DNA of 64,000 nucleotides from Fibrobacter sp. UWH4 (GCF_900142475.1 NZ_FRAY01000003.1:186001-250000); one strand, 5' to 3'. Positions 24,302 through 34,912 are shown, counted from the stretch's first letter. The notes: generated from the sequence alone by a model not told the origin. Numbers and translations are program-made.

Positions 24302-26344
24302 ATGTTCGGTCGACACTTTCCCCTGAGCGAACAGGCTTTGCAAGTTATCGAGCAGATCGGCGAAGACATGCCGGGCGGTTTTTTCATTTACAAGGCGACT
24401 GGCAACGAGGAACTGCTATACGCAAACAAGGCCGTGTTCAAGATTTTCGGCTGCGAAACACTTGAAGAGTTCAAGCAGCTTACGGGCTATACCTTCAAGG
24501 GGATGCTCTATCCGGACGACTACGAGAAAGTTTCTGTTTCCATTGTGGACCAGATCGAAAAGAGTCAGGGTAATCTGGACTACGTGGAATACCGAATTGT
24601 CCGCAAGGACGGCAAGATACGCTGGCTCGACGACTACGGCCATTACGTGAACTCCGATGTTTACGGCGGACTCTTCTACGTGTTTATTTCGGACATTACC
24701 GAAAAGCGCGTGCAGATGGAGGCGGACAAGGCTGTATTTGCTGCAGTTATCGATGCGCTGAGCCGCGCGTACTACGCCGTATGGCTCATCAACGATATTG
24801 CGACCGGGAGTTTCTCGCTGTTCCGTGCCGACACCTCCGATGGCAGCATCCACGCGAGACCCACCAACGAGGCCCTGGAACTGCTCACCTTTGAGGACGC
24901 CAAGGCGAACTACATCAACAACTATGTTGCCCCGTCGGACAGGGAACACCTGGAAAAGGAACTGACGCTTGAAAACATTGTGGCGAACACCACGAGCAAG
25001 AAGGTTTTCGGCGTAGGGTTCAAGCGCATCGTCGGGAGCGAAGAACGGTACTACCGCATCGAGTTTGCACAGGTGCAGCTCCCCAATGGCAAGACAGGAA
25101 TTGTGGCGGGTTTCAAGGACGTGGACGATGACGTGCGCAAGGACCAGGAAATACAGCAGGTGCTGCGCGACGCCATTGACACGGCGAATGCCTCCAGCAA
25201 GGCCAAAAGCGACTTCCTTTCGAGCATGAGCCACGATATCCGCACGCCCATGAACGGGATTATCGGCATGACGGCAATCGCGACCGCCCACCTGGACGAC
25301 CGGGAACGCGTGGAAGACTGCCTCAAGAAAATTTCGGAAGCCTCGAGCCACCTGCTTTCGCTCATCAACGAGGTGCTCGACATGAACAAGATCGAGTCGG
25401 GCAAGGTGGAACTGAACGAGGAGAACTTCAACCTCTCGGAACTCGTGGATACGCTGCTTGCGATGACCAAGGCGCAGCTCGAGAGCCACCACCACACCCT
25501 GAAGCTTGACGTTGCGGACGTGGTTCACGAAAACGTCATCGGCGACAGCCACCGCATCCAGCAGGTGTTCGTGAACCTGATGAGCAATGCTATCAAGTAC
25601 ACTCCCGATGGCGGGACCATCTCGCTCACGGTGGCGGAAAGGCCCACCAACGCCCATAGTGTCGCCTGCTACGAATTTGTCTTTGAAGACAACGGCATCG
25701 GCATGACGGAGGAATTCCAGAAGCACCTGTTCGAACCGTTCACGCGTGCAAACGACAAGAAGACTGCCGCCATACAGGGAACGGGACTCGGCATGACCAT
25801 TTCGCAGAGCCTCGTGCGCATGATGGGCGGTGACATCCAGGTGAAAAGCAGGCCCGGAGAGGGATCGCGGTTTGCCGTCACCATCTACCTCAAGTTTTTG
25901 GACGTGCAGAATGCGGAAGCCCACAAGGAAGACCCGCTCAAGAATCTGGAAGACCTCAAGTTCGAGGGCAAGCGCATCTTGCTGGTGGAAGACCACCCGG
26001 TCAATGCGGAAATTGCGAAGAACGTGCTGCAGATGACGGGGCTCGAAATAGAATGGGTCATGGATGGCGCAGCGGCCGTGGAACGGATGGCGGACAGTAG
26101 CGAGGGTGAATTCGACCTGGTGTTCATGGATATCCAGATGCCCAACATGGATGGCTACCAGGCGACTGCGGCCATCAGGGCCATGACGACCTATGCAAGG
26201 AGAATCCCCATCGTGGCGATGACCGCGAACGCCTTTGCCGACGACATCCGCAAGGCGAAGGAAGTCGGCATGAACGACCATATCTCCAAGCCGCTGGACT
26301 TTAAGGAACTTGCAAAAATTTTGCAGAAGTGGATAAGGGTGTAG
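24302..26344 (+). CDS. Hybrid histidine kinase: PAS-PAS-HisKA-HATPase-REC
   Basis: A 680-residue soluble sensor kinase; I see no membrane helix. A PAS domain (about 20-140, ending WLDDYGHYVN...ISDITEKR) and a second sensor region (150-285) precede the HisKA box FLSSMSHDIRTPMNG with His311. The ATPase has N (NLMSNAIKYTPDGG), G1 (EDNGIGM) and G2 (GTGLGM) boxes. The receiver has Asp610 in LVFMDIQMPNMDG. I start at ATG 24302 with GAGG upstream; an in-frame GTG at 24239 is possible. Four bases separate it from the permease-kinase gene, so the three kinases form one operon. Phosphate must pass from Asp610 through an Hpt. Confidence 0.9.
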   Translation: MFGRHFPLSEQALQVIEQIGEDMPGGFFIYKATGNEELLYANKAVFKIFGCETLEEFKQLTGYTFKGMLYPDDYEKVSVSIVDQIEKSQGNLDYVEYRIVRKDGKIRWLDDYGHYVNSDVYGGLFYVFISDITEKRVQMEADKAVFAAVIDALSRAYYAVWLINDIATGSFSLFRADTSDGSIHARPTNEALELLTFEDAKANYINNYVAPSDREHLEKELTLENIVANTTSKKVFGVGFKRIVGSEERYYRIEFAQVQLPNGKTGIVAGFKDVDDDVRKDQEIQQVLRDAIDTANASSKAKSDFLSSMSHDIRTPMNGIIGMTAIATAHLDDRERVEDCLKKISEASSHLLSLINEVLDMNKIESGKVELNEENFNLSELVDTLLAMTKAQLESHHHTLKLDVADVVHENVIGDSHRIQQVFVNLMSNAIKYTPDGGTISLTVAERPTNAHSVACYEFVFEDNGIGMTEEFQKHLFEPFTRANDKKTAAIQGTGLGMTISQSLVRMMGGDIQVKSRPGEGSRFAVTIYLKFLDVQNAEAHKEDPLKNLEDLKFEGKRILLVEDHPVNAEIAKNVLQMTGLEIEWVMDGAAAVERMADSSEGEFDLVFMDIQMPNMDGYQATAAIRAMTTYARRIPIVAMTANAFADDIRKAKEVGMNDHISKPLDFKELAKILQKWIRV

Positions 26345-26348
26345 CGTT

Positions 26349-29273
26349 ATGTTGTCTGAAAAACGCAAAAAATTGTCCGTTTTGAGTGCGTGGGCGCTCT
26401 CCTTCGGTTGTGCCGTAGGCTGGGGTGCATTCGTGATGCCCGCGACAACGCTCCTGCCGATTGCGGGCCCCCTGGGAACAGTTATCGCCCTTGTGCTTGG
26501 CGCCGTGCTGATGGGTGTTGTCGCCTACAATTTCCACGTCATGATGAACCGCATTCCCGGCACGGGGAGCGTATTCTCCTTTACCAAGCAGCTTTTCGGC
26601 TACGACCATTCCTTCCTTTGCACCTGGGCCACGGCCCTTGCGTACCTGGCGGTATTGTGGGCCAATATGTCGGCCTTTGTGCTGTTTATCCGTTTCTTGT
26701 TCGGCCCCGTACTGCAAAGGGGCTTCAGTTATACCATCATGGGCTACGAGGTCTGGGCAGGCGAGCTGTTTACCACGCTTGCAATTATACTTCTGTTCGG
26801 GTTCATCAGTTGCAGGAACACCAACGTGCTGCGCCTGGTGAATACGGTGCTTGCCCTCATATTCTTTGGCGGTGTGGTCAGCCTGTTTGCAATTATTGCC
26901 TGCAAGGGCGGGATTGATTTCTCGGATATGGGCCCGGCCTTTGCGACGGCGGGAGTCGCGAGGGACCATTCCCCCTTGATGCAGATCGTGAACGTGCTGG
27001 TGCTTGCCCCCTGGGCATTTGTAGGCTTTGGCGTGGTGAGCTTTGCCTCTTCCACCTATGACTTCAAGCCGAAATACGGTTTCGCCATCATGGTGGCGGC
27101 TCTTGCAACCGGAGCGATTGTCTACGCCCTCATAGCTCTTCTTTCGGTTTCGGCAAACCCTGCAGGATCCGGCAATTGGGAAACCTATTTTGCCAACCTG
27201 CAAAACTTCAAGGGAATCGATGCCGTCCCGGTATTCCACGCCGTTTTCAGGACCCTCGGCAACGGCGGCCTTATTGTGCTCGCTATAACCATCACGGCGG
27301 CCATTTCCACGAGCCTTCTTGGGCTTTACCGAACAATCGGGCGCATGTTCCTGAGCCTCGCCGAAGATTCCGTGATGCCGTCCTGGTTCGGGCATATCAA
27401 CCGTCACGGCGCCACCAACTACGGCATTATCTACGTGATGCTCCTTTCCTGCATTATTCCGTTCTTCGGGAGAACGGCCATCGGCTGGATTGTGGACATC
27501 ACCTCCATCAGTGCATCTATCATTTATCTGTATGTTTCTGCGGGGATAGTGAAAATTGCCCGCAGTGAAACCGGCAGGCGAAAGACGGTGCTGAACTTTA
27601 CCGGAATCCTGGGTGTCGTAATATCCGCCTTCTTCTTTTTCTTCCCGCTTACGCCGACGCTTTGGAACATGAACACAATTGCCACGGAATCCTTCATGAT
27701 TCTGATGGCGTGGAGCATTGTGGGGTTCGTCGTTTACAGGGCCGTGTTCATGCGCGACCAGGAGAATCGTTTTGGCAAGTCGGCCATCATGTGGGTGACC
27801 ATGCTGTTCATATTGCTGTTCTCGGCGGTGATGTGGGAACGCCAGGTCACTAACGACGAAACTGAGGATGTCATCGCGCATATCACCGAGTTCCATACGG
27901 GCTTGCACGAAAAGATGCATTTGCCCATGACTGAAGGCCAGATAGTCCAGGAAAAGGACTTCATGGAAGAGCAGATGGACCTTGTCCGCGATTCCCAACT
28001 GAAGAACAACCTGGTAGAAACGCTCTTCATTATCCTGTGTGTTTTTATCGTGGTGAACATTTACCGCACGCAGCAGCAACGTGAACAGAAACTGGACCAC
28101 GAAAAGCATATTGCCGAGGAATCCAACAAGGCAAAGACCATATTCCTTTCGAACATGAGCCACGACCTGCGCACGCCCATGAATGCCATTGTCGGCTACA
28201 CCAACCTGGCGCGCAAACCGGAGGCGACCCCCGAGCAAATCCAGAAATACCTGACCAAGATTGACTCCTCTAACATGTACCTGATGGCCCTCATCAACGA
28301 TATGCTCGAAATGAGCCGCATCGAAATCGGGAAGATGGAACTGGAAGAGCGGCCCACCGACCTGCGGAAAATGATGGACGAAATCCGCGATATGTTCGAG
28401 GCGCAGATGGTGGGCAAGAACATCGCCTTTGCCGTGAAATACGACGGCCTCAGGAACCCGGTGGTGCTCTGCGACAGGAACCGCATGAACCGCGTGATTC
28501 TGAACCTGGTCAGCAACGCATTCAAGTTTACTTCGGAAGGCGGGCACGTTTCCGTGACTCTCGCCGAAAAGGAATGTATCGAAGAGGGCATGGCCGCATT
28601 CGAAATCCGCGTCAAGGACGACGGTATCGGCATTTCGCCCGAGTTTGCAGACCGCGTGTTCGATGCCTTCGAGCGGGAACGCGTCTCTACCATCAGCGGC
28701 GTGCAGGGTACGGGCCTCGGGCTTGCCATTGCAAAGAACGTCGTGACACTGATGGGCGGGACAATCAAGTTTGAATCGACAGTCGGCAAGGGGACGGAAT
28801 TCTTCGTGAACGTGGAACTGAAGATGGCGAGCGGCACGGAGGTTCCCGAAAGTGGCGAGCGCAATACCTCCATCGCGGCCAAGGCGGATTTCGCGAACAT
28901 GCGGCTATTGCTGGTAGAAGACATGGAAGTGAATCGCGAACTGGCCAAAATCGTTCTCGAAAGTCTCGGGTTCAAGGTCGAGATGGCGGTAAACGGCAAG
29001 CAGGCGGTCGAGATGGTGGAGAATAACCCTGCCGGTTACTACAACGGGATTGTCATGGATATCCAGATGCCCGTGATGGACGGCTGCGAAGCGAGTCGCC
29101 AGATTCGAGCGCTCTCCGACAAGAAGAAGGCGGAAGTTCCCATTATCGCCATGACCGCGAATGCCTTTGGCGATGACCTCAAGAAGTCGAAAGAAGCCGG
29201 CATGAACGCTCACCTGGCAAAGCCCATCGATGTCGGCATGCTCACGGAAACGCTTGCTCAGTGGGTGCGGTAA
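26349..29273 (+). CDS. APC-type permease fused to a hybrid histidine kinase (HisKA-HATPase-REC)
   Basis: A 974-residue fusion. Residues 1-470 form a membrane transporter of the amino acid-polyamine-cation (APC) superfamily with about 12 helices: it opens SVLSAWALSFGCAVGWGAFVMPATTLLPIAGPLGT, the family's first-helix pattern. A further segment with two helices and an outside loop (FILLFSAVMWE and FIILCVFIVVNIY) leads to HisKA with His605 (FLSNMSHDLRTPMNA), an ATPase with N, G1 and G2 boxes, and a receiver with Asp904. This resembles the layout of CbrA, where a solute transporter is joined to a kinase, but the transporter family differs. Either transport is coupled to signalling or the permease is a pure sensor for an amino acid or amine. 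Confidence 0.9.
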   Translation: MLSEKRKKLSVLSAWALSFGCAVGWGAFVMPATTLLPIAGPLGTVIALVLGAVLMGVVAYNFHVMMNRIPGTGSVFSFTKQLFGYDHSFLCTWATALAYLAVLWANMSAFVLFIRFLFGPVLQRGFSYTIMGYEVWAGELFTTLAIILLFGFISCRNTNVLRLVNTVLALIFFGGVVSLFAIIACKGGIDFSDMGPAFATAGVARDHSPLMQIVNVLVLAPWAFVGFGVVSFASSTYDFKPKYGFAIMVAALATGAIVYALIALLSVSANPAGSGNWETYFANLQNFKGIDAVPVFHAVFRTLGNGGLIVLAITITAAISTSLLGLYRTIGRMFLSLAEDSVMPSWFGHINRHGATNYGIIYVMLLSCIIPFFGRTAIGWIVDITSISASIIYLYVSAGIVKIARSETGRRKTVLNFTGILGVVISAFFFFFPLTPTLWNMNTIATESFMILMAWSIVGFVVYRAVFMRDQENRFGKSAIMWVTMLFILLFSAVMWERQVTNDETEDVIAHITEFHTGLHEKMHLPMTEGQIVQEKDFMEEQMDLVRDSQLKNNLVETLFIILCVFIVVNIYRTQQQREQKLDHEKHIAEESNKAKTIFLSNMSHDLRTPMNAIVGYTNLARKPEATPEQIQKYLTKIDSSNMYLMALINDMLEMSRIEIGKMELEERPTDLRKMMDEIRDMFEAQMVGKNIAFAVKYDGLRNPVVLCDRNRMNRVILNLVSNAFKFTSEGGHVSVTLAEKECIEEGMAAFEIRVKDDGIGISPEFADRVFDAFERERVSTISGVQGTGLGLAIAKNVVTLMGGTIKFESTVGKGTEFFVNVELKMASGTEVPESGERNTSIAAKADFANMRLLLVEDMEVNRELAKIVLESLGFKVEMAVNGKQAVEMVENNPAGYYNGIVMDIQMPVMDGCEASRQIRALSDKKKAEVPIIAMTANAFGDDLKKSKEAGMNAHLAKPIDVGMLTETLAQWVR

Positions 29274-29293
29274 AGTTTTAACAGGACAATGTT

Positions 29294-32200
29294 ATGGAAA
29301 CGAAAAAAAGAATCGGGATTGTAAGTATCGCCACTATCGTGGCCCCCATCATCGTTATCATCCTTGTGCTGGGGACAATCTTCACGGGTCGCCATGCGAG
29401 CGGAGATACGGAAAAGGCCGTGCGCAACGTAACGCTCCTCTTTATGAACGAACTCGCGAACCGCCGCGAACAGGTGGTGGCGTCGAAATTGAACGGCTAC
29501 ATCAACGACCTGGATGTGGCGGTGGGCCTGCTTTCAAAAGAAGACCTCGCAAGTACCGCAAGCTTGCAGAGCTACCAGCTCCGCATGAAGCAACTGTACG
29601 GTCTAGAAAAGTTCGCCTTCGTGGACACTACGGGTCTCATCTACACATCCCGCGGTACGCGCACCGACATTGATCTCTATAATTTCGATTACAGGACCCT
29701 GGCAAAATCCGAAATTTCATTAAAGAAAAACAGTGAAGAAAAGAAGACTGTTGTCATTGCCGTGCCTGTGGACCGTCTTGCCTTTAATGGTCGGGTTTTG
29801 GTCGTGTGCTTCATGGAAATCGACATGAACCGCATGCTGGAAGGTATTTCGCTGGAATCCGACCGGCAGGGAATTACATTTTGCAACATCTACTCGAAGG
29901 CGGGCAATTCGCTTACGAACCTGGTGCTAGGTGGGCTTGCGAGCGGCGACAATCTGCTTGCCGCCATGGAAAAAGCCAGCTTCGAAAAGGGGTTCTCCAT
30001 GGAAAAGATGCGCTCCGACTTCGCGAACCACGAGGCGGGCGTCGTTTCCTTCGAGTATAACGGCATCCGTGAAACTATGTACTATGTTCCCATCCATTCT
30101 ACGGACTGGATGCTGACTTACCTTATCCGCGAAAGCGTCATCTCCGAGCAAATCGGTTCCATTTCGGAAGACATTTTGGAACGCAGCCTTCTGCTATCCG
30201 GAATTATCGCGCTAGTGCTCTTAATCGTGTTCCTGATTCTCTTCATGCAAATCAGGCGTACTTCTCAACTCAAGTTAGAAAAAGAGGTGGCCGATGCCGA
30301 AAGCCGCATCAAGCAGGAAAAACTGGAAGAACAGCTTGCGCTCCAGCAGAAGTTAGTTGAAGAAGAACGCAAGAGGAACGAACAGCGTACCATGATTACC
30401 GCGCTTGCGTCAGATTACCGCAGCGTCTACTACCTGAACCTGGATACCGGAATGGCGATATGCTACCGCAAGGACGGCACCGTTCCGGTACCTTTCAAGG
30501 AAGGGGACGAAATCGGCTACCTGGAAAATTTCAAAACCTATGCCGAAAAGTTTGTCGCACCGGAATCTCGCGAAAAGTTCCTCGCCTTTATACAGCCCGA
30601 AAACGTGCGCGCGGGTGTCGCGAAGAACAAGATCTATACCTTGCGCTACCTGGCAAACCATGGCGGCAAGGAAAGCTACGAAATGCTGCGCATGGCGGGC
30701 GTGCACAATGCCGGCGACGCCCCGGATGCTCCGCTCCGCATTGTGGGCTTCGGCTTCTCCGATATCGACGAGGAAATGCGCGATTCCCTTGCCAAGAGCC
30801 AGGCCCTTTCCGATGCGCTCAAGACGGCAGAAGAGGCGAGCAAGGCGAAGACCATATTCCTCTCCAACATGAGCCACGAAATCCGCACGCCCATGAACGC
30901 GATTATCGGCCTCGACAGCCTTGCGCTGCACGAACCCGAGATTTCGCCGAAGACGCGCGGCTACCTGGAAAAGATCGGCTCCTCTGCAGAACACCTGCTG
31001 AGCCTTATCAACGAGATTCTGGACATGAGCCGCATCGAGAGTGGCCGCACGAAGATCAATAGCGAAGAATTCTCGTTCCCCAAGCTTTTGGAGCAGGTGA
31101 ACACCATCATCGACGACCAGAGCCGCACCAAGGGCCTGAACTATTCGTGCCATGTGGCGGGCAGTCTGGACGACTACTACGTCGGCGACGTCACCAAGAT
31201 TCGTCAGATTCTCATCAACATCCTGGGCAATGCGGTCAAGTTCACCCCGAAGGGCGGAAACATCGACCTCAACGTGGAAAAGATTGCCGCGTTCGACAAC
31301 AAGTCCACGCTCGTCTTCAAGATTAGCGATACCGGTATCGGCATCAGCAAGGAATTCCTGCCCAAGATTTTCGACACGTTCACTCAGGAAAACGCCACCA
31401 CGGCTTTCGAGTACGGCAGCAGTGGCCTCGGCATGGCGATTACCAAGGGTATCGTCGACATGATGAACGGCAAGATCGATGTGGAAAGCGAAAAGGGCAA
31501 GGGGACCACGTTCTGCGTGACGCTCACCCTCAACGACAGCATGCGCAAGCAGGCGACCGACGACGAAATCGAAATCCACCCGAGCGAAATGAGCGTGCTG
31601 GTGGTGGACGACGACGAGATTGCCCTGGGGCACGCGAAACTCGTGCTCGGCAAGGCGGGAGTCCTCACCGACACGGTGCTTACGGGCAAGGAAGCGGTGG
31701 AGATGGCGAAACTCCACCACGCGAGACGCGAGCCCTACAACCTGATTGTGGTTGACTGGCAGATGCCCGAGATGAACGGCATCGAGACGGCGCGCGAAAT
31801 CCGCAAGGTGACCGGCGACGAGTCCGCCATTATCATATTGACGGCCTACAACTGGGACGACATCCTGGACGAGGCCCTGGCAGCCGGCGTGGACTGCTTC
31901 ATTTCTAAGCCCTTGTTCTCGGGAATCCTGCTGGACGAATTCAAGAACGCCCTCCGGCGCAAGAAGGAACACACCTCGCTTGCGAAGAACAAGGCGGAAC
32001 TTGCCGGAAAGCGGGTTCTCCTTGCCGAAGACATGGATGTCAACGCGCAGATCATGATGGAAGTGCTGAAGATGCGGGACTTGCAGGTGGAACTGGCCGT
32101 AAACGGTCGCAAGGCCCTGGAAATGTTCCGCGACCATCCCGAAGGCTACTACGATGCCATCCTTATGGATGTGCGCATGCCCGAAATGGACGGCCTCGAG

Positions 32201-32380
32201 GCGACAGCCGCCATCCGCAAGCTGGAGCGCTCCGACGCCAAGAAGGTTCCCATTATCGCGCTCACGGCAAACGCCTTCGACGAAGACGTGCAGCGGAGCC
32301 TGCAGGTGGGCATGAATGCGCACCTGAGCAAGCCGGTAGAACCCGACGTACTCTTCGAGACGCTCGAGGAATTGCTGTAA
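29294..32380 (+). CDS. Membrane hybrid histidine kinase with two receivers
   Basis: A 1028-residue kinase. A helix at residues 8-30 and another around 295-320 bracket a periplasmic sensor region of about 265 residues (Cache-like: MKQLYGLEKFAFVDTTGLIY...), then a coiled coil rich in K, E and Q, a PAS-like region (400-505), HisKA with His528 (FLSNMSHEIRTPMNA), the ATPase, and two receivers with Asp821 (VVDWQMPEMNG) and Asp959 (LMDVRMPEMDG). It ends the three-kinase operon, 20 bases after the permease-kinase gene, with an ACAGGA-like ribosome binding site. The two receivers suggest phosphate branching or a sink. Ligand unknown. Confidence 0.9.
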   Translation: METKKRIGIVSIATIVAPIIVIILVLGTIFTGRHASGDTEKAVRNVTLLFMNELANRREQVVASKLNGYINDLDVAVGLLSKEDLASTASLQSYQLRMKQLYGLEKFAFVDTTGLIYTSRGTRTDIDLYNFDYRTLAKSEISLKKNSEEKKTVVIAVPVDRLAFNGRVLVVCFMEIDMNRMLEGISLESDRQGITFCNIYSKAGNSLTNLVLGGLASGDNLLAAMEKASFEKGFSMEKMRSDFANHEAGVVSFEYNGIRETMYYVPIHSTDWMLTYLIRESVISEQIGSISEDILERSLLLSGIIALVLLIVFLILFMQIRRTSQLKLEKEVADAESRIKQEKLEEQLALQQKLVEEERKRNEQRTMITALASDYRSVYYLNLDTGMAICYRKDGTVPVPFKEGDEIGYLENFKTYAEKFVAPESREKFLAFIQPENVRAGVAKNKIYTLRYLANHGGKESYEMLRMAGVHNAGDAPDAPLRIVGFGFSDIDEEMRDSLAKSQALSDALKTAEEASKAKTIFLSNMSHEIRTPMNAIIGLDSLALHEPEISPKTRGYLEKIGSSAEHLLSLINEILDMSRIESGRTKINSEEFSFPKLLEQVNTIIDDQSRTKGLNYSCHVAGSLDDYYVGDVTKIRQILINILGNAVKFTPKGGNIDLNVEKIAAFDNKSTLVFKISDTGIGISKEFLPKIFDTFTQENATTAFEYGSSGLGMAITKGIVDMMNGKIDVESEKGKGTTFCVTLTLNDSMRKQATDDEIEIHPSEMSVLVVDDDEIALGHAKLVLGKAGVLTDTVLTGKEAVEMAKLHHARREPYNLIVVDWQMPEMNGIETAREIRKVTGDESAIIILTAYNWDDILDEALAAGVDCFISKPLFSGILLDEFKNALRRKKEHTSLAKNKAELAGKRVLLAEDMDVNAQIMMEVLKMRDLQVELAVNGRKALEMFRDHPEGYYDAILMDVRMPEMDGLEATAAIRKLERSDAKKVPIIALTANAFDEDVQRSLQVGMNAHLSKPVEPDVLFETLEELL

Positions 32381-32417
32381 CCGTAATGAACTTGTTTATA
32401 TGGGAAATGCGGAATCA

Positions 32418-32446
32418 TTGACGCACATACTTTTTTTGACTATATT
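32418..32446 (+). promoter_or_regulatory. Promoter of tRNA-Arg
   Basis: TTGACG (32418-32423), 17 bases, TATATT (32441-32446). The start point falls about 17 bases before the tRNA. Confidence 0.75.
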
Positions 32447-32469
32447 TGTGCAACCTTATAAAGAGGTTC

Positions 32470-32543
32470 GCTCGCGTAGCTCAGTTGGATAGAGCAGCTG
32501 CCTTCTAAGCAGCGGGTCGTGGGTTCGACTCCCGCCGTGAGTA
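32470..32543 (+). tRNA. tRNA-Arg (TCT)
   Basis: A 74-base cloverleaf. Acceptor GCTCGCG pairs with CGTGAGT, with G-T wobbles, and the discriminator is A. The D-arm contains AGCTCAGTTGGATAGAGC. The anticodon stem GCTGC/GCAGC holds loop CTTCTAA with anticodon TCT, which reads AGA. The T-arm is GTGGGTTCGACTCCCGC. CCA is not encoded. Confidence 0.95.
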
Positions 32544-32573
32544 CGAAAGGCTCCCTTTGGGGAGCCTTTTTCG
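32544..32573 (+). terminator. Terminator of tRNA-Arg
   Basis: AAAGGCTCCC and GGGGAGCCTTTTT pair around a short TTTG loop, with flanking ACG/CGT able to extend the stem. Confidence 0.85.
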
Positions 32574-32610
32574 TACTCCCAGCCGGAACTGCTCGGCAAA
32601 GCCGAGCAGC

Positions 32611-32718
32611 CTCCCGCCGTGAAAGCATCATTGCAGATGCAATAGAAGCGGTGTAGCTTCCCGCCGTGAAATTTTCATTGCCGACGTAACACAAGCGGTG
32701 CAGCCTCCCGCCGTGAAG
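32611..32718 (+). repeat. 47-bp tandem repeat derived from the tRNA-Arg 3' end
   Basis: The tRNA 3' string CCCGCCGTGA (32531) recurs at 32613, 32660 and 32707. The last three copies are exactly 47 bases apart and extend to TCCCGCCGTGAA, with (A/T)GC(C/T) before. The rest of each unit is only partly conserved. No full tRNA is rebuilt. Confidence 0.75.
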
Positions 32719-32738
32719 GTGCTCTTTCCTTAAAAAAA

Positions 32739-32763
32739 ACGCCCGGTTCAAGGAACCGGACGT
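32739..32763 (-). terminator. Terminator of groEL
   Basis: On the minus strand ACGTCCGGTTC and GAACCGGGCGT pair around CTT, followed by eight T residues. Confidence 0.9.
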
Positions 32764-32795
32764 CCATAAGGAGACAGATTTTTTGAAGTATCAGA

Positions 32796-34442
<1,647 letters not shown>

Positions 34443-34459
34443 TTAAAATTTTGAAAAAG

Positions 34460-34556
34460 TGGTTAGTGATTAGTGGTTGGTGGTTAGTTTTTATAATCGC
34501 GGCGAAGCCGCCTAACTTAACCTGTTTACTGCCTACTGTTTACTAACCACTACAGA
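34460..34556. repeat. Period-7 repeat and GC hairpin inside the groES-groEL gap
   Basis: Units GGTTAGT, GATTAGT, GGTTGGT, GGTTAGT on the left and TGCCTAC, TGTTTAC, TAACCAC on the right flank the core ATAATCGCGGCG-AA-GCCGCC (34492-34516). The two arms are partly complementary. The right arm runs to the groES stop codon. Confidence 0.7.
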
Positions 34557-34831
34557 GTAGCGATGACGTCCGATTCCTTCACGATGAGGTAGTTTTCGCC
34601 GTCGACGGAGACTTCCGTTCCGCTGTACTTGCCGTAAAGCACCACATCGCCGACCTTGACTTCCATGGCAACGAGTTCACCCTTGTCGTTCTTGCGACCC
34701 GGGCCCACGGCCACAACCTTACCCTGCATCGGCTTTTCCTTGGCGTTGTCCGGGATAAAGAGACCCGAGGAGGTCTTCTGTTCGGCTTCTGCCGGCTTGA
34801 CGACGATTCGATCTGCAAGAGGCTTAATCAT
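34550..34831 (-). CDS. groES: Co-chaperonin GroES (Cpn10)
   Basis: A 93-residue lid subunit of the GroEL chamber. It begins [20 protein letters not shown], has the mobile loop region ([27 protein letters not shown]) and ends [13 protein letters not shown]. The start at 34831 has AAGGAAAA; a longer in-frame start at 34903 would add unrelated residues. Upstream there is no CIRCE element, but a perfect 17-bp palindrome (34896-34912) lies in the likely leader, after a TATATT box on the minus strand near 34932-34937. Confidence 0.97.
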   Translation of the reverse strand: MIKPLADRIVVKPAEAEQKTSSGLFIPDNAKEKPMQGKVVAVGPGRKNDKGELVAMEVKVGDVVLYGKYSGTEVSVDGENYLIVKESDVIATL

Positions 34832-34895
34832 TTTCACTTTTCCTTTTTTGCGGGTGGTTTCGCACCCATTGATTGAACTGTTTTGCCCAAATTGG

Positions 34896-34912
34896 TAGTC
34901 CAACTTGGACTA
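34896..34912. promoter_or_regulatory. 17-bp palindrome TAGTCCAA-C-TTGGACTA before groES
   Basis: Perfect eight-base arms around one base, 65 bases before the groES start and just downstream of a candidate -10 box. The position fits a repressor operator. The same core occurs at 21137-21153. Confidence 0.55.

Noticed and set aside
26301-28547. A 748-codon open frame antisense to the permease-kinase gene; similar long antisense frames at 406-1848, 2111-3811, 30410-32323 and 38815-40518
   Set aside because: They mirror well-supported genes, have biased His/Val/Arg compositions and no domain, and arise from the GC-rich third positions of the real genes.
32440-32751. A minus-strand frame over tRNA-Arg (GVEPTTRCLEGSCSIQLSYASEP)
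   Set aside because: This is the well-known spurious peptide obtained by translating the complement of a tRNA gene.
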